This document shows, one piece after another, positions 49,974 through 58,665 of a DNA stretch of 64,000 nucleotides. The stretch comes from Azospirillaceae bacterium (lineage in GTDB: Bacteria > Pseudomonadota > Alphaproteobacteria > Azospirillales > Azospirillaceae). The stretch covers positions 620,001 through 684,000 of the forward strand of contig JAPWJW010000001.1 of the NCBI GenBank assembly GCA_028283825.1, in the 5' to 3' direction. Within the stretch, counting starts at the first letter, position 1. Every line of letters begins with the position of its first letter. The position numbers and the translations under genes are program-made. Below the pieces are notes generated by a model. The model saw nothing but the letters and a program-made list of their open reading frames with translations. It did no database searches and was not told the origin of the DNA.

Positions 49974-50936
49974 TCACCCCAACCCCAGGCGGGCCCGGGC
50001 CGCGTCGTATTCCGCCTTCAGGCGGGCGATCAGGTCGGCCGTGGTCGGCACGTCGCCGATGGCGCCCACGCCCTGGCCGGCGCCCCAGATGTCCTTCCAG
50101 GCCTTGGCGCCGCTGGCGGCGGCCGCGAAGTTCATCTTGGTGCGGTCCACCTCGGGCAGGTTGTCCGGGTCCATGCCGGCCGCCACGATGCTGGACTTCA
50201 GGTAATTGCCGGCCACGCCGGTGAAGAACGGCGTGTAGACGATGTCCGACGCGCTGGCCTGGACGATGGCATCCTTGTACCCCGCCACCGCGTTCGCTTC
50301 CTGCGTGGCGATGAAGCGGGTGCCCATGTAGGCGAGATCGGCCCCCATGGCCTGGGCCGCCAGGATGGCGTCACCGGTGGCGATGGCGCCTGACAGGATG
50401 ATGGGGCCGTCGTAGAAGCGCCGCACCTCCCCCACCAGGGCGAAGGGGCTCAAGCCCCCGGCATGGCCGCCAGCGCCGGTGGCCACCAGGATCAGGCCGT
50501 CCACCCCGGCCTCCAGTGCCTTTTCGGCGTGGCGCAGGCTGATGACGTCATGGAACACCAGCCCGCCATAGGCGTGCACGTGGGGCACGATGTCCCCCGG
50601 TGCCCGCAGCGAGGTGATGATGACCGGCACCCTGTGGCGGACGCAGGCCTCCATGTCGTGTTCCAGCCGGTCGTTGGACTGGTGGATGATCTGGTTGACG
50701 GCGTAGGGGGCGATCTTGGCATCCGGATTGGATGCCTTGGCGTCGGCCAGCGCCGTCTCGATCCGGGTCAGCCATTCGTCCAAGGCTTCCTTGGGCCGGG
50801 CGTTCAACGCTGGGAAGGACCCGACGATGCCGCCCAGGCACTGGGCGATCACCAGTTCCGGGTTGGACACGATGAACATGGGCGAGGCGATGACCGGCAG
50901 GGCCAGGTTGTCGGCTAGGACGGGCGGCAGGCTCAT
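49974..50936 (-). CDS. nitronate monooxygenase family protein
   Basis: 320 residues from ATG 50936, eight bases after GAGGGAG. An earlier in-frame extension lacks a ribosome site. The FMN-barrel features are PVIASPMFIVSNPELVIAQCLGGIVGSFPALNA at the start, VATGAGGHAGG as the phosphate/FMN loop near residue 165, and GADLAYMGTRFIATQEANAV. This family (2-nitropropane dioxygenase-like) oxidises nitronates or, in some members, reduces quinones. Context gives no further clue. Confidence 0.88.
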   Translation of the reverse strand: MSLPPVLADNLALPVIASPMFIVSNPELVIAQCLGGIVGSFPALNARPKEALDEWLTRIETALADAKASNPDAKIAPYAVNQIIHQSNDRLEHDMEACVRHRVPVIITSLRAPGDIVPHVHAYGGLVFHDVISLRHAEKALEAGVDGLILVATGAGGHAGGLSPFALVGEVRRFYDGPIILSGAIATGDAILAAQAMGADLAYMGTRFIATQEANAVAGYKDAIVQASASDIVYTPFFTGVAGNYLKSSIVAAGMDPDNLPEVDRTKMNFAAAASGAKAWKDIWGAGQGVGAIGDVPTTADLIARLKAEYDAARARLGLG

Positions 50937-51132
50937 GGACGGCATCTCCCTCGGCTTTTGACCCGGTCCTCCAAAAGGGGCCGGTCTTGCCTCAATGCCA
51001 TGGAGGCCGGGGGCCGTCAATGCGTGCCGGGGTGCCGTTCCCGGGCGGAAATGCTGGGGCCCGGCGCCAAACCCAGGCGCAGTCCACTGCGCCTTCGCCT
51101 GAAAATTTTTGCGGATGGCGGACAATAAAAAC

Positions 51133-51164
51133 GGGTGGGAACCGGGGGCAGCCGGTTCCCACCC
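51133..51164 (-). terminator. terminator of the small lipoprotein gene
   Basis: GGGTGGGAACCGG (51133-51145) pairs with CCGGTTCCCACCC (51152-51164), 13 perfect pairs. On the minus strand it is followed by GTTTTTATT. It is 46 bp after the lipoprotein stop codon. Confidence 0.92.
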
Positions 51165-51210
51165 TCAAGGGTGTCCTCAGGTGGGATGGGGAAAGGGGGC
51201 GGGAGATGGA

Positions 51211-51495
51211 TCAGGGATAGGAGCGTGGGGCGGGCCCCGGTCCCGGCGGGGGCAGGGTGGCGGTGTTGGGGGGGGCAACGCTGCCGATCAGGTTGTTGTT
51301 GGCGTCGTAAACGGCGCCGCCGCCGGTGGGATAGAACACCACCTGGCCGGCGGTGCGGCCGTGGTCGTCCACCATGCGGTAGCTATGGCTCAGATCCACC
51401 CGCTCCGGGCGGGAAGAGCCGCAGGCGGTGACAGTCGCCAGCGCCACGACGGCCAGCAGTGGGCGCCAGATCTTATAATTCATCGGGGTCTTCAT
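51211..51495 (-). CDS. small lipoprotein of unknown function
   Basis: 94 residues, ATG 51495 just after GGAGGAAAAC. A type II signal peptide ends with the lipobox VTAC (Cys25). The mature part is only about 70 residues: VDLSHSYRMVDDHGRTAGQVVFYPTGGGAVYDANNNLIGSV, with a repeated short strand pattern, then a Pro-rich tail. It has its own strong terminator. No family recognised. Confidence 0.78.
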   Translation of the reverse strand: MKTPMNYKIWRPLLAVVALATVTACGSSRPERVDLSHSYRMVDDHGRTAGQVVFYPTGGGAVYDANNNLIGSVAPPNTATLPPPGPGPAPRSYP

Positions 51496-51675
51496 GTTTT
51501 CCTCCGGTCGGGCAAGGGTTGAACGCGTGCCCCAAGTCTTGTTCGCGGATCGGGAAACCAGAACTCAAATGTCCAATCACAGGTGGAACGCTAACACGGG
51601 CCAGAACACCTGTCATGAAGCAGTCCGATGTAGGCGGAAAGGCCGGAGAGTTCAGCGGCGTTGCTTGGGCCAGAC

Positions 51676-51706
51676 AAAAAGGGTGGCACCAGTACTGGCA
51701 CCACCC
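51676..51706 (-). terminator. terminator of the 51784-52548 SDR gene
   Basis: On the minus strand GGGTGGTGCCAGT and ACTGGTGCCACCC pair through 12 positions with two G-U wobbles, followed by TTTTTGTC. It lies 78 bp after the SDR stop codon. Confidence 0.75.
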
Positions 51707-51783
51707 CCTTATGGTCTACGCTGGAAAACGAAAACCGCCCCTGTCGGATTAGCCCAAGGCTGTGGCACAGGAATGGATCTTGC

Positions 51784-52548
51784 TCAAACAATGCCGCCGT
51801 TGGCGCGCAGCACCTGGCCGTTGATCCAGGCGCCGTCGGGCCCGGCCAGGAAGGCGACCGCGGCGGCGATGTCCTCCGGCTGGCCCAGGCGTTCCAGCGG
51901 CGCCAACTTGGCCAGGCGATCCACCAGCTCCTGCGGCTTGCCGTTCAGGAACAGGTCGGTGGCGGTGGGGCCGGGGGCGATGGCGTTCACGGTGATGGAT
52001 CGGCCGCGCATCTCCCGCGCCATGATCTTGGTCAGGGCCTCCACCGCCGCCTTGGTGGCGGCGTAGACGCCGTAGGTCGGCTGGTACAGCCCCACCACGC
52101 TGGTGGAGAAGTTGATGACCCGGCCGCCGTCGCGCAGGCGTTGGGCCGCCTCGCGCATGGTGTTGAACGTGCCCTTCAGGTTGACGTCGACCAGGCGGTC
52201 GAAGGCGTCGTCCTGCACATCGGCGATGGCGGCCAGCGTCATGATGCCGGCGTTGTTGACCAGGATGTCGACGCCGCCGAACGCGGCCTCCACCCTGTCG
52301 AACATGGTTTTCACCGCCTTGGCGTCGGCCACATCGGCCTGCACGGTCAGGGCGCGGCCACCTTGGCCCTCGATCCTGGCGGCCAGTTCTTCCGCCGCCT
52401 GGGTGCTGCCGGCATAGTTGATGATGACGGTGTAGCCGTCACGGGCCAGCCGTTCCGCGATGGCGGCACCGATGCCGCGCGCAGCACCCGTGACCAGGGC
52501 GACCTTGGCGGCGGTCTTGGGGGCGGCGGTCTTGTCGGTGGTGCTCAT
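51784..52548 (-). CDS. short-chain dehydrogenase/reductase
   Basis: 254 residues, classical SDR. The cofactor loop TGAARGIGAAIA is at about residues 20-31, NNAG near 98, a catalytic Ser in NFSTSVVG, and YAATK for the Tyr/Lys pair near 161-165. The C-terminal GPDGAWINGQVLRANGG is typical of 3-oxoacyl-ACP-reductase-like members. The substrate is unknown. It is divergent from a LysR gene, which probably controls it. Confidence 0.9.
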   Translation of the reverse strand: MSTTDKTAAPKTAAKVALVTGAARGIGAAIAERLARDGYTVIINYAGSTQAAEELAARIEGQGGRALTVQADVADAKAVKTMFDRVEAAFGGVDILVNNAGIMTLAAIADVQDDAFDRLVDVNLKGTFNTMREAAQRLRDGGRVINFSTSVVGLYQPTYGVYAATKAAVEALTKIMAREMRGRSITVNAIAPGPTATDLFLNGKPQELVDRLAKLAPLERLGQPEDIAAAVAFLAGPDGAWINGQVLRANGGIV

Positions 52549-52639
52549 GGCTATGCATCCTTGAATTGGGGGAGCGGTGCGTCGGATGGGTGGAGGATGC
52601 GCCGTGGAGGTTCCTGGATAAATCGGCTAGATTTGCCAT

Positions 52640-52664
52640 CATTGTCCAAAAATTATCAACAATG
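52640..52664. promoter_or_regulatory. probable LysR-type operator between the SDR and LysR genes
   Basis: CATTGT (52640-52645) and ACAATG (52659-52664) are inverted with a 13-base A+T-rich spacer. It lies only 12 bp before the LysR start, a place suited to autorepression and divergent control. Confidence 0.5.
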
Positions 52665-52675
52665 GCTCCAGGTCG

Positions 52676-53572
52676 ATGGATCGCTTCGACGCCATGCGCG
52701 TCTTCACCCGCATCGTGGAACGGCGCAGCTTCACCGCCGCGGCGGATGATCTGGGCATGCCCCGCGCCACCGTCACCCACACCTTGCAGCAGCTGGAGGG
52801 ACGGCTGGGCGCCCGCCTGCTGAACCGCACCACCCGCCATGTCAGCCCCACCCTGGATGGCGAGGCCTTCTATCAGCGTTGCCTGCGCCTGCTGGCGGAC
52901 GTGGAGGAGGCGGAGGCCGCGTTCCGTCCGGCCGATCCCAAGGGCCTGTTGCGCGTGGACGTGCACGGCAAGCTGGCGCGTCATTTCCTGTTCCCCAGCC
53001 TGCCCGACTTCCTGGCCCGCCATCCCGGCCTGGAATTGCACATCAGTGAGGGCGACCGGCTGGTTGATCTGGTGCGCGAGGGCGTGGATTGCGTGCTGCG
53101 GGTGGGGGAACCGCGCGACAGCGGCCTGATCGCCCGGCGGGTCGCCCAGCTGCCCCAGGTGACGGTGGCCAGCCCCGCCTATCTGGAACGCCACGGCGTT
53201 CCGGCGACCCTCGCGGCGCTGGAAGGACACCGGGCGGTGAACTTCATCTCCTCCGTCACCGGTCGGGCGTTGCCCTTCGAGTTCCTGGTGGGGGAGGAGA
53301 TGCGCCTGGTCACCCTGCCCGGCACGGTCAGCGTGACGGCGGCCGAAAGTTTCGTGGCGGCGGCGCGCGCCGGACTGGGGCTGATCCAGACGCCTTCATA
53401 CCATCTGGCGCCGGACCTGGCGGCGGGCACGCTGGTGAACGTGCTGCCCGGCTATCCGCCGCCGTCGCTGCCGGTGTCGGTGCTGTACCCCCATAACCGC
53501 CAGCTGTCGCCGCGCGTCCGGGTATTCGTGGACTGGGTGGCGGGGTGCTTCCGGGCCCAGATGTCGGCCTAA
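52676..53572 (+). CDS. LysR-family transcriptional regulator
   Basis: 298 residues, standard length. The N-terminal helix-turn-helix is MRVFTRIVERRSFTAAADDLGMPRATVTHTLQQLEGRLGARLLNRTTRHVSPTLDG, and the periplasmic-binding-like effector domain follows from about residue 90. This sequence type belongs to the AaeR/DsdC-like group that often sits divergent to an SDR. It likely regulates the SDR gene next to it. The effector is unknown. Confidence 0.93.
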   Translation: MDRFDAMRVFTRIVERRSFTAAADDLGMPRATVTHTLQQLEGRLGARLLNRTTRHVSPTLDGEAFYQRCLRLLADVEEAEAAFRPADPKGLLRVDVHGKLARHFLFPSLPDFLARHPGLELHISEGDRLVDLVREGVDCVLRVGEPRDSGLIARRVAQLPQVTVASPAYLERHGVPATLAALEGHRAVNFISSVTGRALPFEFLVGEEMRLVTLPGTVSVTAAESFVAAARAGLGLIQTPSYHLAPDLAAGTLVNVLPGYPPPSLPVSVLYPHNRQLSPRVRVFVDWVAGCFRAQMSA

Positions 53573-53574
53573 CG

Positions 53575-53600
53575 CCAGCGGCACGAAACAATGCCGCGCG
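53575..53600. repeat. possible degenerate H4 fragment of the hairpin repeat
   Basis: GCCAGCGGCA, eight bases, then TGCCGC resembles the last hairpin of copy C (GCCAGCGGCA ... TGCCGCTGGC). Only six pairs remain. It lies in a 29-bp gap between convergent genes. Weak. Confidence 0.25.
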
Positions 53601-53601
53601 C

Positions 53602-54555
53602 TTAAAGCCGCACGCGGTTCTCTTCCAGATAGGCCTGGACGGTGCGGCCCAGCGCCTCGTTCTGGCTCATGGGCGGCTGCCAGTCGAAGGCGATGCGGAA
53701 CAGGCTGTCGTCGATCTCCAGCGATCCCGTCAGGCGATCGACCACGCCGCCCAGGCGGGGCAGGCCGCCCAGCGCGCGCCAGACGGCGCCGGGCAGGGGC
53801 AGCAGCCAGGGGTGCTTGCCGGCGGCGGCGGCCAGGGTCGCCACCAGGCCAGTGGTGGACAGGGCCGGCCGGTCCGTCACCAGGAAGGTGCCGGTGACGT
53901 CGGGCCGTTCCGCCGCACGGGTGATGGCGTCGGCCAGGGTTTCCACCCCGATCAGGCTGCGGCGGTTGGCGATGCCGCCCAGGGGCAGGACGGGCCAGCG
54001 TGTGGCCAGGCGCAGCAGTGCCGCCATGTTGGCCTTGGCCTGGGGGCCGTGCACCAGGGGTGGGCGCAGGATGGCCAGCGACAGGGGGCCGTCCACCGGC
54101 AGCAGGGTGGTCAGCGCCTCCTCCGCCGCGCGCTTGGATTGGCCGTAGGCGTCGTCGGGGCGGGGCGTGTCGCGCTCCGTCAGGGGGCGTCCCGGGCTCT
54201 GGTCGCCCAGGGCCTTGACGCTGCTGACATAGACCAGGCGGCGCAGGCCGGCATCCAGGGCGGATTGGGCCAGGCGCAGGGTGGCGGTGACGTTCAGCGC
54301 CTCCAGCGCCGTGGGCGTGACGTTGCGCTGGTGGGCTAGGCCGGCCAGGTGGATCAAGGCGTGCGCGTCCGTCAGCGCCGGCGCCCAGTCGACGGGCCCG
54401 GTCAGATCGCCCACCGGCACCGCCGTCACGCCCGGCGGCAGGCCGACGCCGTCGGATCGCACGGCGGCGACCACCTCATGCCCGCCAGCCAGCAGCCGGG
54501 GCAACAGGGCGCGCCCCACGAAGCCGGTGGCGCCGGTCACCACGATCTTGCCCAT
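53602..54555 (-). CDS. NAD-dependent epimerase/dehydratase family protein
   Basis: 317 residues, extended SDR fold. The cofactor motif is VTGATGFVGRALLPRLLAGGHEV at residues 5-27. The catalytic pair is in YGQSKRAAEEAL near residue 138. LVYVSSVKALGD supplies the Ser. It resembles the UDP-sugar 4-epimerase-like group found next to undecaprenyl-phosphate sugar transferases, and a glycan role fits this window, but no such neighbour is adjacent. GGAGAGC directly precedes ATG 54555. Confidence 0.88.
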   Translation of the reverse strand: MGKIVVTGATGFVGRALLPRLLAGGHEVVAAVRSDGVGLPPGVTAVPVGDLTGPVDWAPALTDAHALIHLAGLAHQRNVTPTALEALNVTATLRLAQSALDAGLRRLVYVSSVKALGDQSPGRPLTERDTPRPDDAYGQSKRAAEEALTTLLPVDGPLSLAILRPPLVHGPQAKANMAALLRLATRWPVLPLGGIANRRSLIGVETLADAITRAAERPDVTGTFLVTDRPALSTTGLVATLAAAAGKHPWLLPLPGAVWRALGGLPRLGGVVDRLTGSLEIDDSLFRIAFDWQPPMSQNEALGRTVQAYLEENRVRL

Positions 54556-54640
54556 GCTCTCCGTTTCCTGAAACCCGTCCGCAGACCTGCCTCAATGACA
54601 CGGGGTGCCGCGGCGGGGCAACGGCGGAAACGGCGATGCT

Positions 54641-55432
54641 TTACTGATAGTTCCGGACGATGCGGGCCAGGGTGCCGTCGCGCTTCAGCGTGTCCAGCGC
54701 CCGGCGCAGGCGTTCCACCAGGGCGGGGTCGGTGCCCAGGTTGCAGCCGATACCCACCGGATCGACGGCGAAGCTGAACACCGGGTCGGCCGCCACGCCC
54801 GCCTGGCGCACCATCCATTTGCCGCTGATGGCGCCCGCCGCCACCAGATCGGCCCGGCCGGCGGCCAGCATGGGCATCATGCGGCCCAACTCCACCTCCG
54901 TCACCTCCAGACCCTGCGCCCGCAGCGTGCTGGCCAATACGGTGCCGGCGGGGACCAGAATGGGCGCGGCCCCCGGCTGGGCGGCCAGGGTCTTCACCTC
55001 ATCCAGGCCGGCCACGGCATGGACGCCGTCGGGATGGGCATGATCGTAGTGCAGCCAGTCACGGCGGGCAAAGAAGGCGGCGCCCCCCTGGACGACGGGG
55101 GTCACCCATTGGAACTGCGCCTGGCGTTCGGCCGTCTGGTTCATGGCGAACAGGCAGGTGCCGGGTACCTCCTGCGCCGTGTGATAGGCCCGTCGCCAGG
55201 GCATCACCTGGATCTGATAGGCGATGCCGGCTGCCGCCATCAGGGGCGGGATCAGGTCACCCATGATGCCGGTCACCCGGCCGGTGGCGGGGTCGGTGAA
55301 GTTCAGGGGTGGATTTTCCTCGGTCAGCAGGGTCAGGGAAACGGCGGCCTCGCCCGCCTGGGCACGGGCGGGCGCCACGATCAAGAAGGCCAGGATAACC
55401 AAGATCGCGCGCACGGCATTCCGGTTGGGCAT
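54641..55432 (-). CDS. periplasmic solute-binding protein, amino-acid (PBP2) type
   Basis: 263 residues from ATG 55432, after GGGGAGAGC. A signal peptide ends near ARAQAG. The lobe-hinge pattern of type 2 binding proteins is visible: LTLLTEENPPLNFTDPATGRVTGIMGDLIPPLM, then QFQWVTPVVQGGAAFFARRDW. No permease or ATPase genes are next to it. Such stand-alone members may sense, or bind for a transporter elsewhere. The ligand is unknown. Confidence 0.85.
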   Translation of the reverse strand: MPNRNAVRAILVILAFLIVAPARAQAGEAAVSLTLLTEENPPLNFTDPATGRVTGIMGDLIPPLMAAAGIAYQIQVMPWRRAYHTAQEVPGTCLFAMNQTAERQAQFQWVTPVVQGGAAFFARRDWLHYDHAHPDGVHAVAGLDEVKTLAAQPGAAPILVPAGTVLASTLRAQGLEVTEVELGRMMPMLAAGRADLVAAGAISGKWMVRQAGVAADPVFSFAVDPVGIGCNLGTDPALVERLRRALDTLKRDGTLARIVRNYQ

Positions 55433-55586
55433 GCTCTCTCCCCGCGGAAAGCCCCTGATGGTTTCCGCGGGCGCCCCCACGCGCAGGCAAGCGATCAGGG
55501 GTGGGCGGACCCTTTATCCTCCACCGGATTACCTACCAAGAGGTTAAAAAGATCCAAGAAGTGTTAAATGCGCGAGAATCGCGGTG

Positions 55587-55940
55587 TCAGTGCAGGTTGG
55601 CGGGGGTCGCGATCTTGTGCCGGACGGTATTGCTGGCGGCGGCCAGCGCCGCCGCCCGTTGCAGCAGGGCGCCGCGCTGCCCCGGCGCCTGGCGCGCCAG
55701 GATGGCCTCCACCGCCAGGGCGTCGCCGGCCGCCAGATCGTCGGCGGCCCTCAGCAGCAGGGCCGCCAGTTCGCGGCAGTCGGCGTCGTTGCCGCCCCCC
55801 GCCAAACCGGCCATTTTCCGGAACAGGTGGCGCATGCGCGCCGCCGCCCCGTCTGGGTCCTGGCAATAGGGGGGGATACCAACGGAGGCGACGGTGTCCT
55901 CGTCCGTTGGGGGTTGCACGGGGGTGTCCGGTGGGGCCAT
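55587..55940 (-). CDS. hypothetical protein
   Basis: 117 residues from ATG 55940, after GAAGGGA. Codon use is strongly biased to G/C third positions, in line with real genes here. It has a Pro/Thr-rich start followed by helices rich in Ala and Leu (CRELAALLLRAADDLAAGDALAVEAILARQAPGQRGALLQRAAALAAA). No membrane helix, signal or known domain. Resembles a small helical regulatory or flagellar-accessory type protein, but that is only an impression. Confidence 0.55.
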   Translation of the reverse strand: MAPPDTPVQPPTDEDTVASVGIPPYCQDPDGAAARMRHLFRKMAGLAGGGNDADCRELAALLLRAADDLAAGDALAVEAILARQAPGQRGALLQRAAALAAASNTVRHKIATPANLH

Positions 55941-56078
55941 CGGCTCGTTCCCTTCAACTGTCGGTCAGGACGGGGGACGTTCGATGGACCAGCGTAGCAT
56001 CGGCCCCTCCGTGGGGGCAGGCGTCCAAACGGAGGGGGGCCGAACGGGCAGGGCCAAAAGGCGGGGTGCGACCGGGCG

Positions 56079-57434
56079 TCACACCCCGGCCGGGTTCTCC
56101 ACCGGTGTTTCCGCCGGCACCGCCGCCGGGGGGGCACCGGCGGGCACCACGATCTCACGCAAGGGACGGGAGGTCAGGCCCACCGCCACGATGCCCCACA
56201 AGGCCAGGCCGCTGCCCAGGAACAGGGCTTGCGGCGGCAGGTACCGCATCAGCCAGCCGCACAGGGCGGCGGACAGGGGCGCCAGGCTCATGACGATGAA
56301 CATGAACAGGCTCATGCCCCGGCCCAGCATGGCCAGGGGGATGCGCCGCTGGATCCAGGTGAAGACGCTGATCTGGATGAAGCCCGACAGGCAGCCGGCC
56401 GCCGCCATCAACAGGCCCGCCTGCCAGGTGTGATGGGTCAGGCCCATGGGCATGAACACCAAGGCCACCATGGCATCGACCAGCAGGATGGTGGTGCCCA
56501 GGGTGCGCAGGCGCAAATTGGGTCGCGCGCCCGACACCGCCATGCCCACCAGGGTGCCGATGCCGTTCATGCCCATCATCAGGCCATAGCCGTCGGCGCC
56601 ATCGGCCAGCGTGTCACGGGCGAAGACGGGCAGGGCCGCCTGCAACGGCCCGGCGATGAAGAAGGTGGTGGCGGAAAAATACAGGCACAGGGCCCGCAGG
56701 CTGATGTCGTTCCAGAAATGGCGCACGCCGTCGCCGATGGCGCGGAACACGGCACCCAGGCTCTGGCCCTCTTGCAGCGCCTGGTCCGGCACCGCCCGCA
56801 TCCGCACCCGGTACAGGGTGAGGGCGGAGATGACGAAACTCAGGCAGTCCACCGCGAAGGCGGCACCCAGGCCGCGCAGGTCGCCGGGCGTCCCGCTCCC
56901 ATCCGCCTTGCCGCTGCCGCCCACCAGGGCGATCAGACCCCCGGCCATCAGGGGGCCCAGCAGCAGGGACGCCTGGCGCAGGCCCATCATCATGCCGTTG
57001 GCGGCCTGCAACTGTTCCCCCGCCACCACGCGGGGCAGCATGCTGGTGCCGGCCGGAATGCTGAAGGCGCTGGCCAGGCCGATGGCGAAGGCGCAGGCCG
57101 CCATCATCGGCACCGTCAGGGTGCCGGTCAGCACACCCAGGGCCAGGCCGCCCAGCAGCAGCGCGTTCACATACTTGGTGATCATCAGGACGGTGCGGGC
57201 GGGATAACGGTCCACCAGCGCCCCGCCAAACAGCAGGAAGACGGCGCGCGGCAGGCTGACCAGGCCCAGGATCAGGCCCATGGCCAGGGTGTCGTTGGTG
57301 ACGGCCAGCGCCAGCCACGGCATGGCCAGTTGCGTGAACTGGTCGCCCAGCATGGAAATGACGCCGCCGCCGATCAGCCACAGGAAATTGCGGTCCCGCA
57401 TCAGGGGGTTAGGCGCCGTTGGTGCTTTGGGCAT
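56079..57434 (-). CDS. MFS transporter (MFS_3 group), partner of PadR
   Basis: 451 residues with twelve hydrophobic helices. Opening RNFLWLIGGGVISMLGDQFTQLAMPWLALAV and the loop GGALVDRYPARTVLMITKYVNALL identify a proton-driven exporter of the MFS_3 group. The start ATG 57434 is only five bases after the padR stop, so it is in one operon with padR, behind the tandem palindromic operator. PadR-MFS pairs usually form inducible drug or phenolic efflux systems. Substrate unknown. Confidence 0.9.
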   Translation of the reverse strand: MPKAPTAPNPLMRDRNFLWLIGGGVISMLGDQFTQLAMPWLALAVTNDTLAMGLILGLVSLPRAVFLLFGGALVDRYPARTVLMITKYVNALLLGGLALGVLTGTLTVPMMAACAFAIGLASAFSIPAGTSMLPRVVAGEQLQAANGMMMGLRQASLLLGPLMAGGLIALVGGSGKADGSGTPGDLRGLGAAFAVDCLSFVISALTLYRVRMRAVPDQALQEGQSLGAVFRAIGDGVRHFWNDISLRALCLYFSATTFFIAGPLQAALPVFARDTLADGADGYGLMMGMNGIGTLVGMAVSGARPNLRLRTLGTTILLVDAMVALVFMPMGLTHHTWQAGLLMAAAGCLSGFIQISVFTWIQRRIPLAMLGRGMSLFMFIVMSLAPLSAALCGWLMRYLPPQALFLGSGLALWGIVAVGLTSRPLREIVVPAGAPPAAVPAETPVENPAGV

Positions 57435-57439
57435 GGCGA

Positions 57440-58126
57440 TCAGCCTTGGTCCGGGGATTTGGCGGGGGGTGTCTTGGGGCGTCGCCCGGTCTTGGGCGTC
57501 GGTTTGGGCGGTTTGGTGTTCGAGCGGTATTCGATGGGCAGTTCCGCCGGCGGGAAGGCGCCCATCGCCCGCGCCCGGTCATAGTCGGGTGCCCGGATGT
57601 CGCCCGCCTCCAGCGTTTCCAGCAGGCCGGCCAACCATTCGTTCTCCGTCTCCAGATGCGCCAGGCCGTTTTTCAGGATGGTGCGCATGCCGGTGGACGC
57701 CACCGGCGCCAGATAGTCGGCCATGGCCTTCAGGGGCGCGTGATAGGCCCGCTGTTCCGCCAGGCGCCGGCGCAGCACCGCCAGCAGCATGGCCGGATCG
57801 GCGTGGTGCAGGAACATCAGCGCCGGATACAGCGGATGGTAATGCGGGCTGGTGTCGGCCAGCTTTTCGCGCATCAGGGCGTGGAACCGCTCCCGCCCAG
57901 ACGGGGTCAGGCCATAGGTGGTGCGTTCGCCCCCCCGGGGCACCGCCTCCACCGCCTTGGCCTCAATCAGGCCGTCCCGCGCCAGGGCGCGCACGGCGTA
58001 GTAGAGCGTGCCCACGTCCACGTCGATGTACTGGTCGACCTGGGCTGCCGTCAGCCGCCGCTTGATTTCATAAGGGTGCAGGTCGCCGCCCTGCAGCACA
58101 CCCAGGATGAGGAGTTCCGCTTTCAT
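57440..58126 (-). CDS. PadR-family transcriptional regulator
   Basis: 228 residues. The PadR winged helix is at the N-terminus: LLILGVLQGGDLHPYEIKRRLTAAQVDQYIDVDVGTLYYAVRALARDGLIEAKAVE. A helical dimerisation domain (Vir_act_alpha_C type) follows to about residue 195, and a basic Pro/Lys-rich tail of 30 residues ends the protein. Its start codon lies within the first of two tandem palindromes, which strongly suggests autorepression. The MFS gene follows immediately. Ligand unknown. Confidence 0.92.
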   Translation of the reverse strand: MKAELLILGVLQGGDLHPYEIKRRLTAAQVDQYIDVDVGTLYYAVRALARDGLIEAKAVEAVPRGGERTTYGLTPSGRERFHALMREKLADTSPHYHPLYPALMFLHHADPAMLLAVLRRRLAEQRAYHAPLKAMADYLAPVASTGMRTILKNGLAHLETENEWLAGLLETLEAGDIRAPDYDRARAMGAFPPAELPIEYRSNTKPPKPTPKTGRRPKTPPAKSPDQG

Positions 58127-58161
58127 AGTTTGATTAAACTATAATAGTTGGATCAAACTAT
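58125..58161. promoter_or_regulatory. tandem PadR operator overlapping the padR start codon
   Basis: ATAGTTTGATTAAACTAT (58125-58142) is a palindrome with perfect 7-base arms. ATAGTTGGATCAAACTAT (58144-58161) is a second, near-perfect copy 19 bp further. The first copy includes two bases of the padR ATG. Two copies on the same face of the helix suggest cooperative binding by PadR. Confidence 0.85.
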
Positions 58162-58219
58162 CAACACGTCCCTCAAGACGCCTCTTGCGGGCGGACGTGC
58201 GGCACGATTCAATGCGCCC

Positions 58220-58579
58220 ATGACCGGACAGAACAGCCGCCTCACCCTTCGTATCGACTTCGGCGACCACGGTGCCGTGGGCCCGGGCAAGATCCGCCTG
58301 CTGGAGGCGATCGCCGAGCATCGCTCCATCTCCGCCGCGGGCCGGGCGTTAGGTATGTCCTATCGCCGCGCCTGGCAGCTGGTGGATGCCCTGAACCAGA
58401 CCTTCGCCCAACCCTCGGTCACCACCCAGGTGGGCGGCGGTGGTGGTGGCGGGGCGGCGCTGACCGATTTCGGGCAGGAGCTGGTGGCGGCCTATCGGGC
58501 CATGGAAAAGGCGGCGACCGATGCCACGGCCGACAGCCGCGCCGCCCTGGAACGTAAGCTGCGGCCGTCTGGCACCTGA
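58220..58579 (+). CDS. ModE-type winged-helix protein without molybdate domain
   Basis: 119 residues from ATG 58220. It matches the N-terminal ModE winged helix: SRLTLRIDFGDHGAVGPGKIRLLEAIAEHRSISAAGRALGMSYRRAWQLVDALNQTFAQPSV, then the Gly-rich GGGGGGGAALTDFG wing. The C-terminal molybdate-binding (Mop) domains of full ModE are absent, so molybdate sensing must come from elsewhere or the protein senses something else. modABC with a Mo-box lie 1 kb downstream on the other strand, which fits a regulatory role. It is divergent from padR and shares the 93-bp gap with the PadR operator. Confidence 0.88.
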   Translation: MTGQNSRLTLRIDFGDHGAVGPGKIRLLEAIAEHRSISAAGRALGMSYRRAWQLVDALNQTFAQPSVTTQVGGGGGGGAALTDFGQELVAAYRAMEKAATDATADSRAALERKLRPSGT

Positions 58580-58665
58580 GTCGCTTGAGACAACGTTGTC
58601 AGCAGACGTCACCACAGGTCCATGTTATGCCTCCGCCCATAAAAATCCGGGCAGGAGGAAACCCC

